From Acidobacteriaceae bacterium (GTDB lineage Bacteria > Acidobacteriota > Terriglobia > Terriglobales > Acidobacteriaceae), in assembly GCA_027449965.1 (NCBI GenBank), contig DAIDKP010000007.1:179322-243321 (forward strand): a DNA stretch of 64,000 bases, written 5' to 3'. The translations under genes and the position numbers were made by a program. The stretch's first letter is position 1; each line of letters begins with the position of its first letter. Under the pieces are notes generated by a model. It searched no databases. It worked only from the letters and a program-made list of their open reading frames with translations, and had not been told where the DNA came from. Below are positions 30,164 through 39,498 of the stretch, piece by piece.

Positions 30164-31714
30164 TCAGTGAGTATCGAACATCTGCATAACATCCTTGTGC
30201 AGCGCAACGCGGCTGGTTTCCCGTGTATAGAACATATGTCCGCCAGGATATTCGTGGACACTGAGGCGAGTAGGGTCTCCCATGACGGGAATCTGATTGA
30301 CGCTGAGGACCGAACCCATAAAGGGGCAGCTCAGGTCGTTCCATCCGTGGACAATCATGACGCGGAGTTTCGGGTCGGCGGCGACGGCCTGACGGAGCTG
30401 CGTGACGGAGCCTCGTCGCAAGTCGTTGTCACGATCCCAAAGACGATTGACTTCGTAAGAAAGTGCGTTATAGCGGGCATTGACCTTCCATCCGACGACG
30501 CGCGTAACGAAATCGACCATTGCCGTTGTGGTCGGCGCAATGATGCTGGCCAGCAGCGGGTCGTTGGCGCGCTGCTCGGATGCAAATGGAAAGGGATCGA
30601 ACATGGTGACGTTGGAGTCATAGATGGAGCCAAGTTGACCCTGCTCGCGATGCACTTCGCGCAGATAGGCTTCCGTCTCCAGCCGTCCGCCGGAGTAGCG
30701 GACAAACTCCGGATCAAGGCCGGTCATCTGGGTAACCTTGGCAATCATTTTTTCCATGGAGGGCTTGTCGGAGTAGCCATGAATCAGCGTGGTCGCATAC
30801 TCGCCTTCGGTGTAGGCGATTACATCGGCCATCACCTCCGGTGTCAGCTTCTTCTGCCGCTCCAGGTTTGCCGCCGTAATTGCAGGCAGCGTCACCATCC
30901 AGGGAATGGGCGATAGGTCCCCGTTCTGCTCGATGGTGGGATTGAGATAGGGCGAGACAAGAACGACGCCATTCATGGCAATGCCAAGCTGGGACTGGAG
31001 ATAGTAGGTGATGCGCGGACCACGAAAGCCACCGTAGCTTTCGCCAACCAGATATTTGCGCGAGGGCAGACGATCATATTTGACGAGCCAGTCGTAGACT
31101 ATCCGCGAGAGATACTCAATGTCGGGTTCGGTAGAGTAGAAGAGCTTTTTTGTCTCTGCCTGGGAGACAAGCGACCGGCTGAATCCGGTGCCGATAGGAT
31201 CGATGAAGACAAGATCGGTGAAGTCAAGCCACGTGCCCGGATTATCGGTGAGCGTAGCGGGATCAGAGGGACTGTCACCCTGGTTGCCAACATTGAGATG
31301 CTTGGGCCCAATCGCGCCAAAGTTGAGATAGACGCTGGATGCGCCTGGCCCTCCGTTGAAGGCAAACGTTACAGGGCGATCCTTGCCGGGAACCGTGTAG
31401 GAGGTCACGACGACCTGGCCGGTTTCTTTGCCGTCCTCGCCGTAGACAGGAAATGGCTCCACGGTGACGGTGTAGTGGATGGTTTTGCCGTTGAACTGAA
31501 TGGACTGATCGACGTGTGCCGCTGGCGGCAGAGGCGGCAGGGTATTCTTCGCGGCCTTGTCTGGAGATTTGTCCGAAGTGGCTTTGTCGGCTATCGGTTT
31601 GTCCGCTGGCGGTTGAGCGACAAGCGCAGATGTAGCGCCGAGGGTGCAAAGTGCAAGACCCATTACGGGAAGTGCGCGACGCAATGCGACGGGGAAGCTG
31701 CCCAGAGTTTTCAT
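30164..31714 (-). CDS. S10 family serine carboxypeptidase-like protein
   Basis: 516 aa; FNGGPGASSVYLN, LVGESYGGFRGPRI, HGWNDLSCPF, YPGGHMFY. Confidence 0.88.
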   Translation of the reverse strand: MKTLGSFPVALRRALPVMGLALCTLGATSALVAQPPADKPIADKATSDKSPDKAAKNTLPPLPPAAHVDQSIQFNGKTIHYTVTVEPFPVYGEDGKETGQVVVTSYTVPGKDRPVTFAFNGGPGASSVYLNFGAIGPKHLNVGNQGDSPSDPATLTDNPGTWLDFTDLVFIDPIGTGFSRSLVSQAETKKLFYSTEPDIEYLSRIVYDWLVKYDRLPSRKYLVGESYGGFRGPRITYYLQSQLGIAMNGVVLVSPYLNPTIEQNGDLSPIPWMVTLPAITAANLERQKKLTPEVMADVIAYTEGEYATTLIHGYSDKPSMEKMIAKVTQMTGLDPEFVRYSGGRLETEAYLREVHREQGQLGSIYDSNVTMFDPFPFASEQRANDPLLASIIAPTTTAMVDFVTRVVGWKVNARYNALSYEVNRLWDRDNDLRRGSVTQLRQAVAADPKLRVMIVHGWNDLSCPFMGSVLSVNQIPVMGDPTRLSVHEYPGGHMFYTRETSRVALHKDVMQMFDTH

Positions 31715-31859
31715 GGCAATACGATACGCTATCGGGCAGGAATTGCGCAGGGCAAAAGTGACTTTACGATAGGCATACAGTGGCGCAGAATGAAGTCATC
31801 CAGATGAACTGATTCGGGCGACTTCATTTTGCGCTGTCCGGAGTTGTGGAGATGCAGCC

Positions 31860-32642
31860 CTAAATATTCTTCGCTTCCTCGGCCCGAGCGCGGAAGAACT
31901 GATCATTGAACTGCTGAAAAAACGATTCATAGTTGCCACGCGCCTCGGCATTGCGCAGCATCTTGACGCGCTCGACGCAAATCTCGGTGGCATCCGGATG
32001 GCTTTGCAGGAGCGCGATGACCTCGTCGATGAACTGTGGAAGCGGCATGGCCATCGGATCGGAGGCTTGACGTTCGCCCATCAGTTCGGTCTGGACGTAG
32101 GGTGGCGGCAACTCGATGACCTGCACAGCGGTGTTGCGCAACTGGTAGCGCAGGGACTGCGTCCAGGAGTGAATCGCGGCCTTGGTGGCGCAGTAGGTAG
32201 GGGTGAGCGCGAGCGGGACAAAGGCGAGTCCGGAGGAGACGGTCATCAGTGTCGCCACCGGCTGAGCAACAAGATGGTTCAGCAGAGCCGCGGTGAGCCG
32301 AATAGGGCCGAGCAGATTGGTGGAGATGATCGCTTCAGCATCGGCGACGTTGCCGTCAAGCAAGCGCTCGTTACGCATAATCCCGGCGTTGTGGATCACG
32401 GCGTTGAGGGATGGAAAGCGATCCATGATCTGCGCTGCCACGGTGGCGATCTGGCCGGGGTTGTCGATGTCGAGAAGGATTGGCTCGATGCCCGGATTGG
32501 CTGCGGCGACGGCCTCGAGCATGGCGGCTCGGCGTCCGGTGATGAGGACGCGGTTGCCGAGCGAGTGAAAGGCTTCGGCCAGACCTCGACCGATGCCGCT
32601 GCCTCCGCCGGTGATCAGAATGGTATTGCCGCTCATCTTCAT
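31860..32642 (-). CDS. SDR family oxidoreductase
   Basis: NTILITGGGSGIGRGLAEAF; NAGIM; YCATKAAIHSW. Confidence 0.88.
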   Translation of the reverse strand: MKMSGNTILITGGGSGIGRGLAEAFHSLGNRVLITGRRAAMLEAVAAANPGIEPILLDIDNPGQIATVAAQIMDRFPSLNAVIHNAGIMRNERLLDGNVADAEAIISTNLLGPIRLTAALLNHLVAQPVATLMTVSSGLAFVPLALTPTYCATKAAIHSWTQSLRYQLRNTAVQVIELPPPYVQTELMGERQASDPMAMPLPQFIDEVIALLQSHPDATEICVERVKMLRNAEARGNYESFFQQFNDQFFRARAEEAKNI

Positions 32643-32836
32643 GGGGGTGCTCCTGAAAAAGCGTTTTGCGAAGAGTGCTAGTGGAGTGTTTGTGGATGGT
32701 GCATTTCGTTGGATGAGCCTACGGAGAATTGGATGCAGGAAACCCGGATCTGCCCCACTCGCGGAGCAGAGTCAAGGGTGTTGACGCACGGATGGTTGGG
32801 GTGATGGCGAGAGGTGGTTTATTCTGGCCATTACGC

Positions 32837-33976
32837 ATGATGACAAAAAAAATGGATGACCGGGACGCGAACGTTGAGGCCCCGAATCTCTCGGCGCAGA
32901 ACGTGGATGCGTCAGAGTTCGAGAAGCTGGAAGCAGAGGCACGTAGCGGTGCTGCTGAACTGACCACGGCGGAGGCTGTAGAGAACTTCCGGCTGGAGTG
33001 GCTGGGCCGCAAACAGGGCAGGCTGAAGCTGCTCTCGGAGGTATGGTTGCAGCATGCTCCGGTGGAGCAAAAGCGGCTGATTGGGCAGCGATTCAATGCG
33101 CTGAAGACTGTGGTGGAGGGCTTGCTGGATGAGGCCGTGGCGCGGAGCCGCAACACAGGCTGGAGCGATGAGGCGCTGCGCAATGAGCAGCTGGACGTCA
33201 CGCTGCCCGGCACGCGACGACCGATGGGTGCTGAGCATCCGATTACGCGAACCATGAACGAATTGGTGACGATCTTTGCTGGTTTGGGCTATTCGGTTGG
33301 AGTTGGGCCGGAGGTGGAGACAGATTTCTATAACTTCGAATCGATGAATTTTCCGCCAGGACATCCGGCGCGCGATACGCAGGACACGCTGGTGGTTGCC
33401 GGACAGGAACGGCGCAGCCAGCGGGATCGGTTGCTGCTGCGCACGCATACCTCGCCGGTGCAGATGCGCACAATGGAGCAGCAAGCGCCGCCGGTGCGGA
33501 TTGTGATTCCAGGCAAGGTGCATCGCAACGACGCGGCGGACGCAACCCACTCTCCGGTTTTTCATCAGGTGGAGGGGTTGTGCGTGGATGTGGGCATCAC
33601 CTTCAGCGATTTGAAGGGAACGCTGGATTATGCAATGAAGGCTCTCTTTGGTTCGTCTGTCAAAACGCGATTCTTTCCCTCCTTTTTCCCGTTCACTGAA
33701 CCGAGCGCCGATGTGCAGATTTCCTGTATCTTCTGCGCGGGCAAGGGCTGCAGAAAGTGCAAGCACTCGGGCTGGATTGAGCTGCTGGGCTGCGGGATGG
33801 TGGATCCGGCAGTCTTTGCCTTTGCCGCAGAAAAACAGCCTGATTACGATGCTCGCAAGATCAGTGGCTTTGCCTTCGGCATGGGTGTGGAGCGGATCGC
33901 GATGATGAAGTATGGAGTAAGCGACATTGGACAGTTTTATGCTGGCGACATGCGCTTTCTGGAGCAGTTCGCATGA
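32837..33976 (+). CDS. pheS: Phenylalanyl-tRNA synthetase alpha subunit
   Basis: PGTRRPMGAEHPITRTMNEL; VFHQVEGLCVD; FFPSFFPFTEPSADVQISC; GFAFGMGVERIAMMKYGV. Start uncertain (32837, 32840 or 32852). Confidence 0.93.
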   Translation: MMTKKMDDRDANVEAPNLSAQNVDASEFEKLEAEARSGAAELTTAEAVENFRLEWLGRKQGRLKLLSEVWLQHAPVEQKRLIGQRFNALKTVVEGLLDEAVARSRNTGWSDEALRNEQLDVTLPGTRRPMGAEHPITRTMNELVTIFAGLGYSVGVGPEVETDFYNFESMNFPPGHPARDTQDTLVVAGQERRSQRDRLLLRTHTSPVQMRTMEQQAPPVRIVIPGKVHRNDAADATHSPVFHQVEGLCVDVGITFSDLKGTLDYAMKALFGSSVKTRFFPSFFPFTEPSADVQISCIFCAGKGCRKCKHSGWIELLGCGMVDPAVFAFAAEKQPDYDARKISGFAFGMGVERIAMMKYGVSDIGQFYAGDMRFLEQFA

Positions 33977-36120
33977 AGATACTGACAATCTGGCTTCGCA
34001 CATTGCTCCCGCAGTTGACGGTTTCGGACGCGCAACTGGGCGAAGATCTGACGTTGCGGGGCATTGCCGTCGAGGGAATTCAAGATCTGGGCGCTGGCAA
34101 TGGTTCGCTGTTTGAGATGGATATCACGACCAATCGCGTTGATGCGATGAATCACCACGGAGTGGCTCGTGAAGTGGCGACGATCTACGGATTGCCCCTG
34201 CCGACGATTTCCGTTCAGATGCCGACCGTGCGGCCCTCTGGTGTGCCGTTTCCAGTCAGCATTGAAGCGGACGATGCGTGTGGCCGCTTCACGGCGCGCG
34301 TGTTGCGCGATGTAAGGATTGCACCGACCGGCGAAGTTCGCGGGCCCATGAGCGAGTTTGCCGCGCGCATGTTTACCCTGCTTGAACAGAAGCCGATTTC
34401 GAATGCCGTGGATGCGTCGAACTTTGCCTGGCTTGCCATGGGGCATCCAACGCACACCTTTGATCTGGATCGTATTACAGGCGGGATCGTGGTGCGGCGA
34501 GCGCGCAAAGGCGAGAGTCTGAAGACGCTGGATGGCGTGGAGCGAATGCTCGATTCGGAAGATCTGATCGTGGCCGACGCAGAAAAGCCGTTGGCGCTGG
34601 CGGGCGTGATGGGTGGCTGGGAGACGATGATTACTCCGGCGACAACCCATGTTCTCGTCGAGGCTGCATGGTTCGATCCGATAGCGGTGCGGCGCACGGC
34701 GCGACGGCATGGTTTGCACACAGACGCATCCCATCGGTTTGAGCGAGGAGCGGATTTCAATGCCGCGCCGCTGGCCTCGGAGATTGTCTCCGCGATGCTG
34801 CTGGAGAATGGCGGTTCTGTCGATGGTGAGATGATCGACGTTCGGGTGGCCACGCTTGAAAAGCGGACAGCCAGCCGCGAGCCGATCATGCTCGCGTTGA
34901 GCGAGGTGCATCGGCTGCTGGGCAAGACGATTGAGCCGGAAGGAATCAGCGCGACGACGATCGAGCCTGTGCTCCGGGGGCTGGGATGCGAGCTCCGGCG
35001 CCAACCATCATCCGCGAATAGCGCTCAGTGGCAGGTAACCTTGCCAAGCTGGCGATTGGACGTGGAGCGCGAAATCGACCTGATTGAAGAGGTCGCCCGC
35101 GTTTATGGCTACAACCGGTTTGCCAACACGCTACCATCGTTTGCTGGTTCCGTAAAGGTTCGTAGCGAAGCAGAGGTTGAAGCCGCGGTGAGCGTCAAAC
35201 TACGAGCAGCAGGGCTGCATCAGGCGATAGGGAGCACCTTTTGTTCCATGGAGGAAGCTCGCCTCTTTGAGCCGCAGCCGGAGATGGCTGTGGCACTGGG
35301 CAATCCGCTGAGCGCCGAAGCGGGAATGCTTCGCCCTTCGCTGATGCCGAGCATGCTGGCCATGGTAGCTGGCAATTTGCATCGTGATGTCGCGGATGTG
35401 CGACTGTTTGAGATGGGCACGGTATTTGGTGGCTCAACTGACCGTGTGGAAGAGCGAACGGCGTTGGCGCTTGGACTGGCAGGGAGTGACGCGACCGAGG
35501 GAGTCTTTGCACAGAGGCGAGAACTGAATTTTTTTGATTTGAAGGGCATGGTAGAGCAGGTAGTAGAGTGCTTTGCAGCGCGGAGCTTCTACTTTGACCA
35601 GTTTGCACCCGGAGAGAAACTGACCCCGGAGTGGCTCCATCCATGGCGTGCTGCGCGTCTCACCGTGGACGGGATGGCTGCGGGATGGCTGGGCGAGTTA
35701 CATCCTCGATTGGCAGCCGAGCGCAAACTGAAAAAACGTGTGCTGATCGCCGAAATCTATCTGCATCGGGTTCAGGGAGTGCCATTGCGCAAGCCGAAGA
35801 GCCGCGAGATATCCAGGTATCAGCCGGTTCGGCGAGATTTTTCTCTCTTGATGCCGCGGCATGTGAACTGGGCGGCGCTCAATAGCGCTTTGACGGGGCT
35901 GAATATTGCGGAGATGACGGAGTGGTGCGCGCGAGAAGTGCTGACGGCTGGCGCCGGTATACCCGGCGAAAGCTATGCGCTGCTGTTGGGTGCAACGTTT
36001 CAGGCCACGGATCGTACATTGCGCGAAGACGAATTACAGGAGTTTGCCGCGCGTATAGTGGCGGCAGTGGAAAAGCTGGGCGGTCGGTTGCGTGCTGAAT
36101 CCGGCAACGGATTGCAATAA
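33973..36120 (+). CDS. pheT: Phenylalanyl-tRNA synthetase beta subunit (apparently lacking the N-terminal tRNA-binding insert)
   Basis: 715 aa; FEMDITTNRVDAMNHHGVAREVA, GGWETMITPATTHVLVEAAWFDP, C-terminal anticodon-binding-like region (SREISRYQPVRRDFSLLMP). Confidence 0.92.
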   Translation: MKILTIWLRTLLPQLTVSDAQLGEDLTLRGIAVEGIQDLGAGNGSLFEMDITTNRVDAMNHHGVAREVATIYGLPLPTISVQMPTVRPSGVPFPVSIEADDACGRFTARVLRDVRIAPTGEVRGPMSEFAARMFTLLEQKPISNAVDASNFAWLAMGHPTHTFDLDRITGGIVVRRARKGESLKTLDGVERMLDSEDLIVADAEKPLALAGVMGGWETMITPATTHVLVEAAWFDPIAVRRTARRHGLHTDASHRFERGADFNAAPLASEIVSAMLLENGGSVDGEMIDVRVATLEKRTASREPIMLALSEVHRLLGKTIEPEGISATTIEPVLRGLGCELRRQPSSANSAQWQVTLPSWRLDVEREIDLIEEVARVYGYNRFANTLPSFAGSVKVRSEAEVEAAVSVKLRAAGLHQAIGSTFCSMEEARLFEPQPEMAVALGNPLSAEAGMLRPSLMPSMLAMVAGNLHRDVADVRLFEMGTVFGGSTDRVEERTALALGLAGSDATEGVFAQRRELNFFDLKGMVEQVVECFAARSFYFDQFAPGEKLTPEWLHPWRAARLTVDGMAAGWLGELHPRLAAERKLKKRVLIAEIYLHRVQGVPLRKPKSREISRYQPVRRDFSLLMPRHVNWAALNSALTGLNIAEMTEWCAREVLTAGAGIPGESYALLLGATFQATDRTLREDELQEFAARIVAAVEKLGGRLRAESGNGLQ

Positions 36121-36150
36121 GCCACGATCGCCTTGAAAAAGCAGGAAAGT

Positions 36151-36169
36151 TTCCAGCTGAAAGCTGGAA
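36151..36169. terminator. Small hairpin after pheT
   Basis: ttccagct...agctggaa. Confidence 0.35.
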
Positions 36170-36188
36170 GCGGAGAGCGAACGAGAGT

Positions 36189-36566
36189 ATGCTGCTGGAG
36201 ATGAATGGTCTGGACGAGAGAAGTGGCTTTGGCAATGATGCGTTTGCCTCGCTTGAAGCTCGCGTGTTGCGTGCGGTGGAGATGGTGAAGGCTGAGCGTG
36301 CAGCGCGCGCGGCCGCAGAGGCTCGCTGTGCAAAGCTCGAAACCGAGCTGACCGTTGCGGCTCCGCGGGCCGAGCAGTTGAGTCGGGAGATGGCTCTGTT
36401 ACACGACGAAGTAACTGCGTTGCGTGCTGAACGGCAGATGGTGCGCGAAAGAGTGGAGAGAATGCTCAGCCAATTCGAAGCACTGGAGTCAAGCGGAAAG
36501 CCGGATGAGCACCGACAGCCGGAAGTGCAGATGGCACTGCATGATGCTGCGCAGACCGAGGTGTAA
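36189..36566 (+). CDS. Coiled-coil protein upstream of zapA
   Basis: 125 aa; heptad-like KAERAARAAAEARCAKLETELTVAAPRAEQLSREMALLHDEVTALRAERQMVRERVERML. Confidence 0.65.
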   Translation: MLLEMNGLDERSGFGNDAFASLEARVLRAVEMVKAERAARAAAEARCAKLETELTVAAPRAEQLSREMALLHDEVTALRAERQMVRERVERMLSQFEALESSGKPDEHRQPEVQMALHDAAQTEV

Positions 36567-36569
36567 GCG

Positions 36570-36917
36570 ATGACGGCGGAACGCGCGGATGGGCAGGAGT
36601 TTGTCTCTGTCGAGATCTATGACCAGCAGTATCATCTTGCAGGCACCGATCTGGCGCGTGTTCGCAGGCTCGCGGCAAGAGTGGATGAGCAGATGCGCGC
36701 AGTTTCGGCGCAGGGGCGCACGGTGGATTCGCTGCGAGTGGCTGTGTTGGCCGCGCTGAATCTGGCAGATGCACTGATGCGTGCCGAGGAGCGACTGGCG
36801 GGATTGTCAGCAGAGGCTCAGACGGATTCGAGCATCTCCCGGGAAGAAATGATGGAGCGAGCACGGCGGCTGAGCGGCATTCTGGAAAGCGTACTCGATA
36901 CGACATCCAGTTCCTGA
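36570..36917 (+). CDS. zapA: Cell division protein ZapA
   Basis: VSVEIYDQQYHLAGTDLARVRRLAARVDEQMRAVS; VLAALNLADALMRAEERL. Confidence 0.8.
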   Translation: MTAERADGQEFVSVEIYDQQYHLAGTDLARVRRLAARVDEQMRAVSAQGRTVDSLRVAVLAALNLADALMRAEERLAGLSAEAQTDSSISREEMMERARRLSGILESVLDTTSSS

Positions 36918-36964
36918 ATAAAGTCGCTGCCGCCGGGAAAATCTCGATCGGATGGTTTCAGCGA

Positions 36965-37198
36965 TTATGCGTGAGGATTGCGGAGATCAGGCGAGCCGCA
37001 GAAGGATTCAAACCATCGGCTGATGTAGACCTGTGCGTGAGCCTCGCCGCAGAAGTGGAGCGCGTGAGGCCGATCAGCCTCTTCGCTAGCCCATTTGCAC
37101 ACCTGAAGCCGAGCGTCCGAACAGTGGATGACATACCAGCGGTTAGGTGAGGAGCTTTCGGTCTGGCAGATTTCACACTTGTAAATGGTGCCAATCAT
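36965..37198 (-). CDS. Small Cys-rich (putative zinc-binding) protein, 77 aa
   Basis: MIGTIYKCEICQTESSSPNRWYVIHCSDARLQVCKWASEEADRPHALHFCGEAHAQVYISRWFESFCGSPDLRNPHA; GGAGAG Shine-Dalgarno-like sequence upstream on the minus strand. Confidence 0.6.
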   Translation of the reverse strand: MIGTIYKCEICQTESSSPNRWYVIHCSDARLQVCKWASEEADRPHALHFCGEAHAQVYISRWFESFCGSPDLRNPHA

Positions 37199-37360
37199 GA
37201 GCAAGCTCTCCGGGAAGCGTGAAGTCTGGCGATACTGAAGAAACACACGGTTCTGTAGCCAATTGTAACGTCTGACACGCGGTTGCGGAATGAGTATTCT
37301 GCTCTGCCGATGGGTAAAAAATGAGTGAGGCTTGCCAATCCGAGCGCAATGCCCTAGCAT

Positions 37361-37567
37361 CCAACCAGAGACCGGCCTGCAAAGCAGGTAGGAAAATAAC
37401 TGCTGGTTGAACCAACATTCAACGAACAGGGACTCGACTCGAACAATCGGTTTTGTGTGCCGTGCCCGCCAGTCCGGGATGCCTAATGAACCGCGGGGAG
37501 TCCCACCGTCTTAGGACGGGTTCACCAGCACATTGACCTACGGCCCAGCGGGTCGGTTTTCTCACAC
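37361..37567 (+). ncRNA. Candidate structured RNA between zapA and the lgt-like gene (possibly 6S-like; family unproven)
   Basis: Closing stem GTGTG.CCG.t.GCCCGC / GCGGGT.CGG.ttttct.CACAC; inner hairpin CCGTC-TTAG-GACGG; CAACCAG/CTGGTTG stem enclosing CCTGC-AAA-GCAGG at the 5' end; located downstream of zapA. Confidence 0.35.
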
Positions 37568-37598
37568 TTTTCAGCGGCTCAGCGAGGCGGAGCGCGGG

Positions 37599-38420
37599 AT
37601 GCATCCGGTACTCATTCAGATTGGTACGCTGCTGATTCCAAGCTATGGACTCCTGGCGGCGGCGGGTGTGCTGGCGGCGCTGGGGTTGGCGCACTGGACC
37701 GCTCCCCTGGCTGAGGTGGATTCCCGCCACGGCTGGAATGCGGTGGTGTTGGGCGTCTTTGCAGCGCTCACCATGCAGCGTGGGCTGCTGATTGCCCTGA
37801 ACCTGGGAAATCTCCGCGCACATCCACGATGGTTGCTGGCGTTGGCGCTGGTTCATCATCCTTTGCTGACAGGCGTGGGCGCGTTGGCTGCGGCGTTGGC
37901 TGTGCTGTGGTATGCGCGTTGGGCGCGCGTGCCGATGTTGCGGCTGGCGGATGCACTGGCATCTCCGCTGGCACTGGGGATGGCGCTGGAGCAGATCGGA
38001 TGCCTGCTTGCGGGCAGCGATTTCGGCACGGATGCGGGATCGGGTGCGTGGGGCGCGGTCACGTACAGCAGCACGCTGGCCGAGCGATGGAGCGGCACTC
38101 CTCTCGGTGTTCCGCTGGTTCCGGTGCAGGCGTATGCGGCGTTGGGCGCGGCTTTGGCTGCCTTGTTGTGCGGGCTTTGGCTGCTCCGGCATACGCGCCA
38201 GCCGGGTGAGGCTGCCGGAGTTGGATCGGTGGCGCTGGGCGTGGTTATTTTTCTCACGGAGTGTTGGCGGGATTGGGAAGGTCGCGGGGTGGTGCGCGTG
38301 GCGCGTGTGGGCGAAGTGATGGATGCGCCGCAGATGGTGGCGCTGGCGATGGTGCTGGGTGGGTTTCTGTTAATGTTCCACTGGGATGGCAAGGCGGGGT
38401 GGAGTACGAAGAATGGATAG
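37599..38420 (+). CDS. Prolipoprotein diacylglyceryl transferase-like (Lgt family) membrane protein
   Basis: MHPVLIQIGTLLIPSYGLLAAAGVLAALGLAHW; EQIGCLLAGSDFGTDAG; VPVQAYAALGA; multiple TM segments. Confidence 0.65.
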   Translation: MHPVLIQIGTLLIPSYGLLAAAGVLAALGLAHWTAPLAEVDSRHGWNAVVLGVFAALTMQRGLLIALNLGNLRAHPRWLLALALVHHPLLTGVGALAAALAVLWYARWARVPMLRLADALASPLALGMALEQIGCLLAGSDFGTDAGSGAWGAVTYSSTLAERWSGTPLGVPLVPVQAYAALGAALAALLCGLWLLRHTRQPGEAAGVGSVALGVVIFLTECWRDWEGRGVVRVARVGEVMDAPQMVALAMVLGGFLLMFHWDGKAGWSTKNG

Positions 38421-39498
38421 TTCCCGGAGTGGCGCGGCGGAAGAAAAGCGGCTGATGGTGCCGGTCGAGTCGGCGGGATGGCGGCTGGATCAGTTTGTGG
38501 CGAGCGAACTGATGGAGGTGAGCCGGTCTCGGGTGCAGGAGTTGTTGGAAGCCGGGCGCATCACTGTCAATGGACACTCGGCCCGAGCTTCGCTCAAGCT
38601 CCGCGGAGGCGAGCACGTGAGCATTGCCGGGGAACCGCGACGCGCGGAGGCGACCACTCGCGCAGAGGCCATTCCTCTGGAGATCGTGTATCAGGATGAG
38701 TGGCTGGCCGTGGTAAACAAACCCGCAGGGATGATGGTTCACGCAGGAGCGGGAGCAAGCGACGAAGCCCGCGGCAGCGGGACACTTGTGAATGCGCTGC
38801 TGCATCAGTTTGGGCAGCTTTCCACAGTCGGTGGAGCGCTGCGTCCCGGGATCGTGCATCGACTGGATAAGGAGACAAGCGGCCTGATGGTGATCGCCCG
38901 GACAGACGAGGCGCATGAGGCCTTGGCGGCTAAGTTTGCCGCGCGCGAGATGACGAAGACCTATACGGCTCTCGTCGAAGGCGCGGTTGAACAGGATGCG
39001 GGTACAGTGGAGTTGGCGATTCGTCGCGATGCGGTGAAGCGCACGCGCATGTCTGCTGTCTCTGGATCTGTCGCGGATGGCGCGCGTGCCGCGGTGACCC
39101 ACTATCGCGTGACGGAGCGGATCGACTCGCCGTTTGGGCGATTTACGATGCTGCGGCTACGCATCGAGACCGGGCGCACCCACCAGATTCGCGTGCACAT
39201 GGCCGCGCTCCGTCACCCTGTGGTTGGTGATACGCTGTATGGCGCGGCGGGCACGCTCCAGGCGCAGAGGCGCGTGGGCGGCGTCAAAGGTAAGCGTGAG
39301 ACGCTTCGGCTGGGCAGAAATTTTCTCCATGCAGCGGAGTTGGAGTTCGATCATCCGATGACGGCAGAGCATATGGCGTTTCGCGTCTCGTTGCCCGAGG
39401 AGCTGGTGACGTTTCGCGACCAACTTATGCGCCAGAGTGAGCCGACAACAGATTCGGCAGTTTCGCAGACTTCGATGAGCAGGAGGATATCCCGATGA
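38413..39498 (+). CDS. RluA/RluD family pseudouridine synthase
   Basis: GWRLDQFVASELMEVSRSRVQELLEAGRITVNG (S4); VVNKPAGMMVH; PGIVHRLDKETSGLMVIARTD; TGRTHQIRVHMAALRHPVVGD. Confidence 0.92.
   Translation: MDSSRSGAAEEKRLMVPVESAGWRLDQFVASELMEVSRSRVQELLEAGRITVNGHSARASLKLRGGEHVSIAGEPRRAEATTRAEAIPLEIVYQDEWLAVVNKPAGMMVHAGAGASDEARGSGTLVNALLHQFGQLSTVGGALRPGIVHRLDKETSGLMVIARTDEAHEALAAKFAAREMTKTYTALVEGAVEQDAGTVELAIRRDAVKRTRMSAVSGSVADGARAAVTHYRVTERIDSPFGRFTMLRLRIETGRTHQIRVHMAALRHPVVGDTLYGAAGTLQAQRRVGGVKGKRETLRLGRNFLHAAELEFDHPMTAEHMAFRVSLPEELVTFRDQLMRQSEPTTDSAVSQTSMSRRISR

Noticed and set aside
32912-35004. Long minus-strand ORFs opposite pheS and pheT
   Set aside because: Opposite-strand frames; composition unlike real proteins and fully explained by pheST codon bias.
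37361-37567. tmRNA, SRP RNA or RNase P RNA for the structured region
   Set aside because: Conserved core sequences of those RNAs are not visible; kept only as an unassigned or 6S-like candidate.
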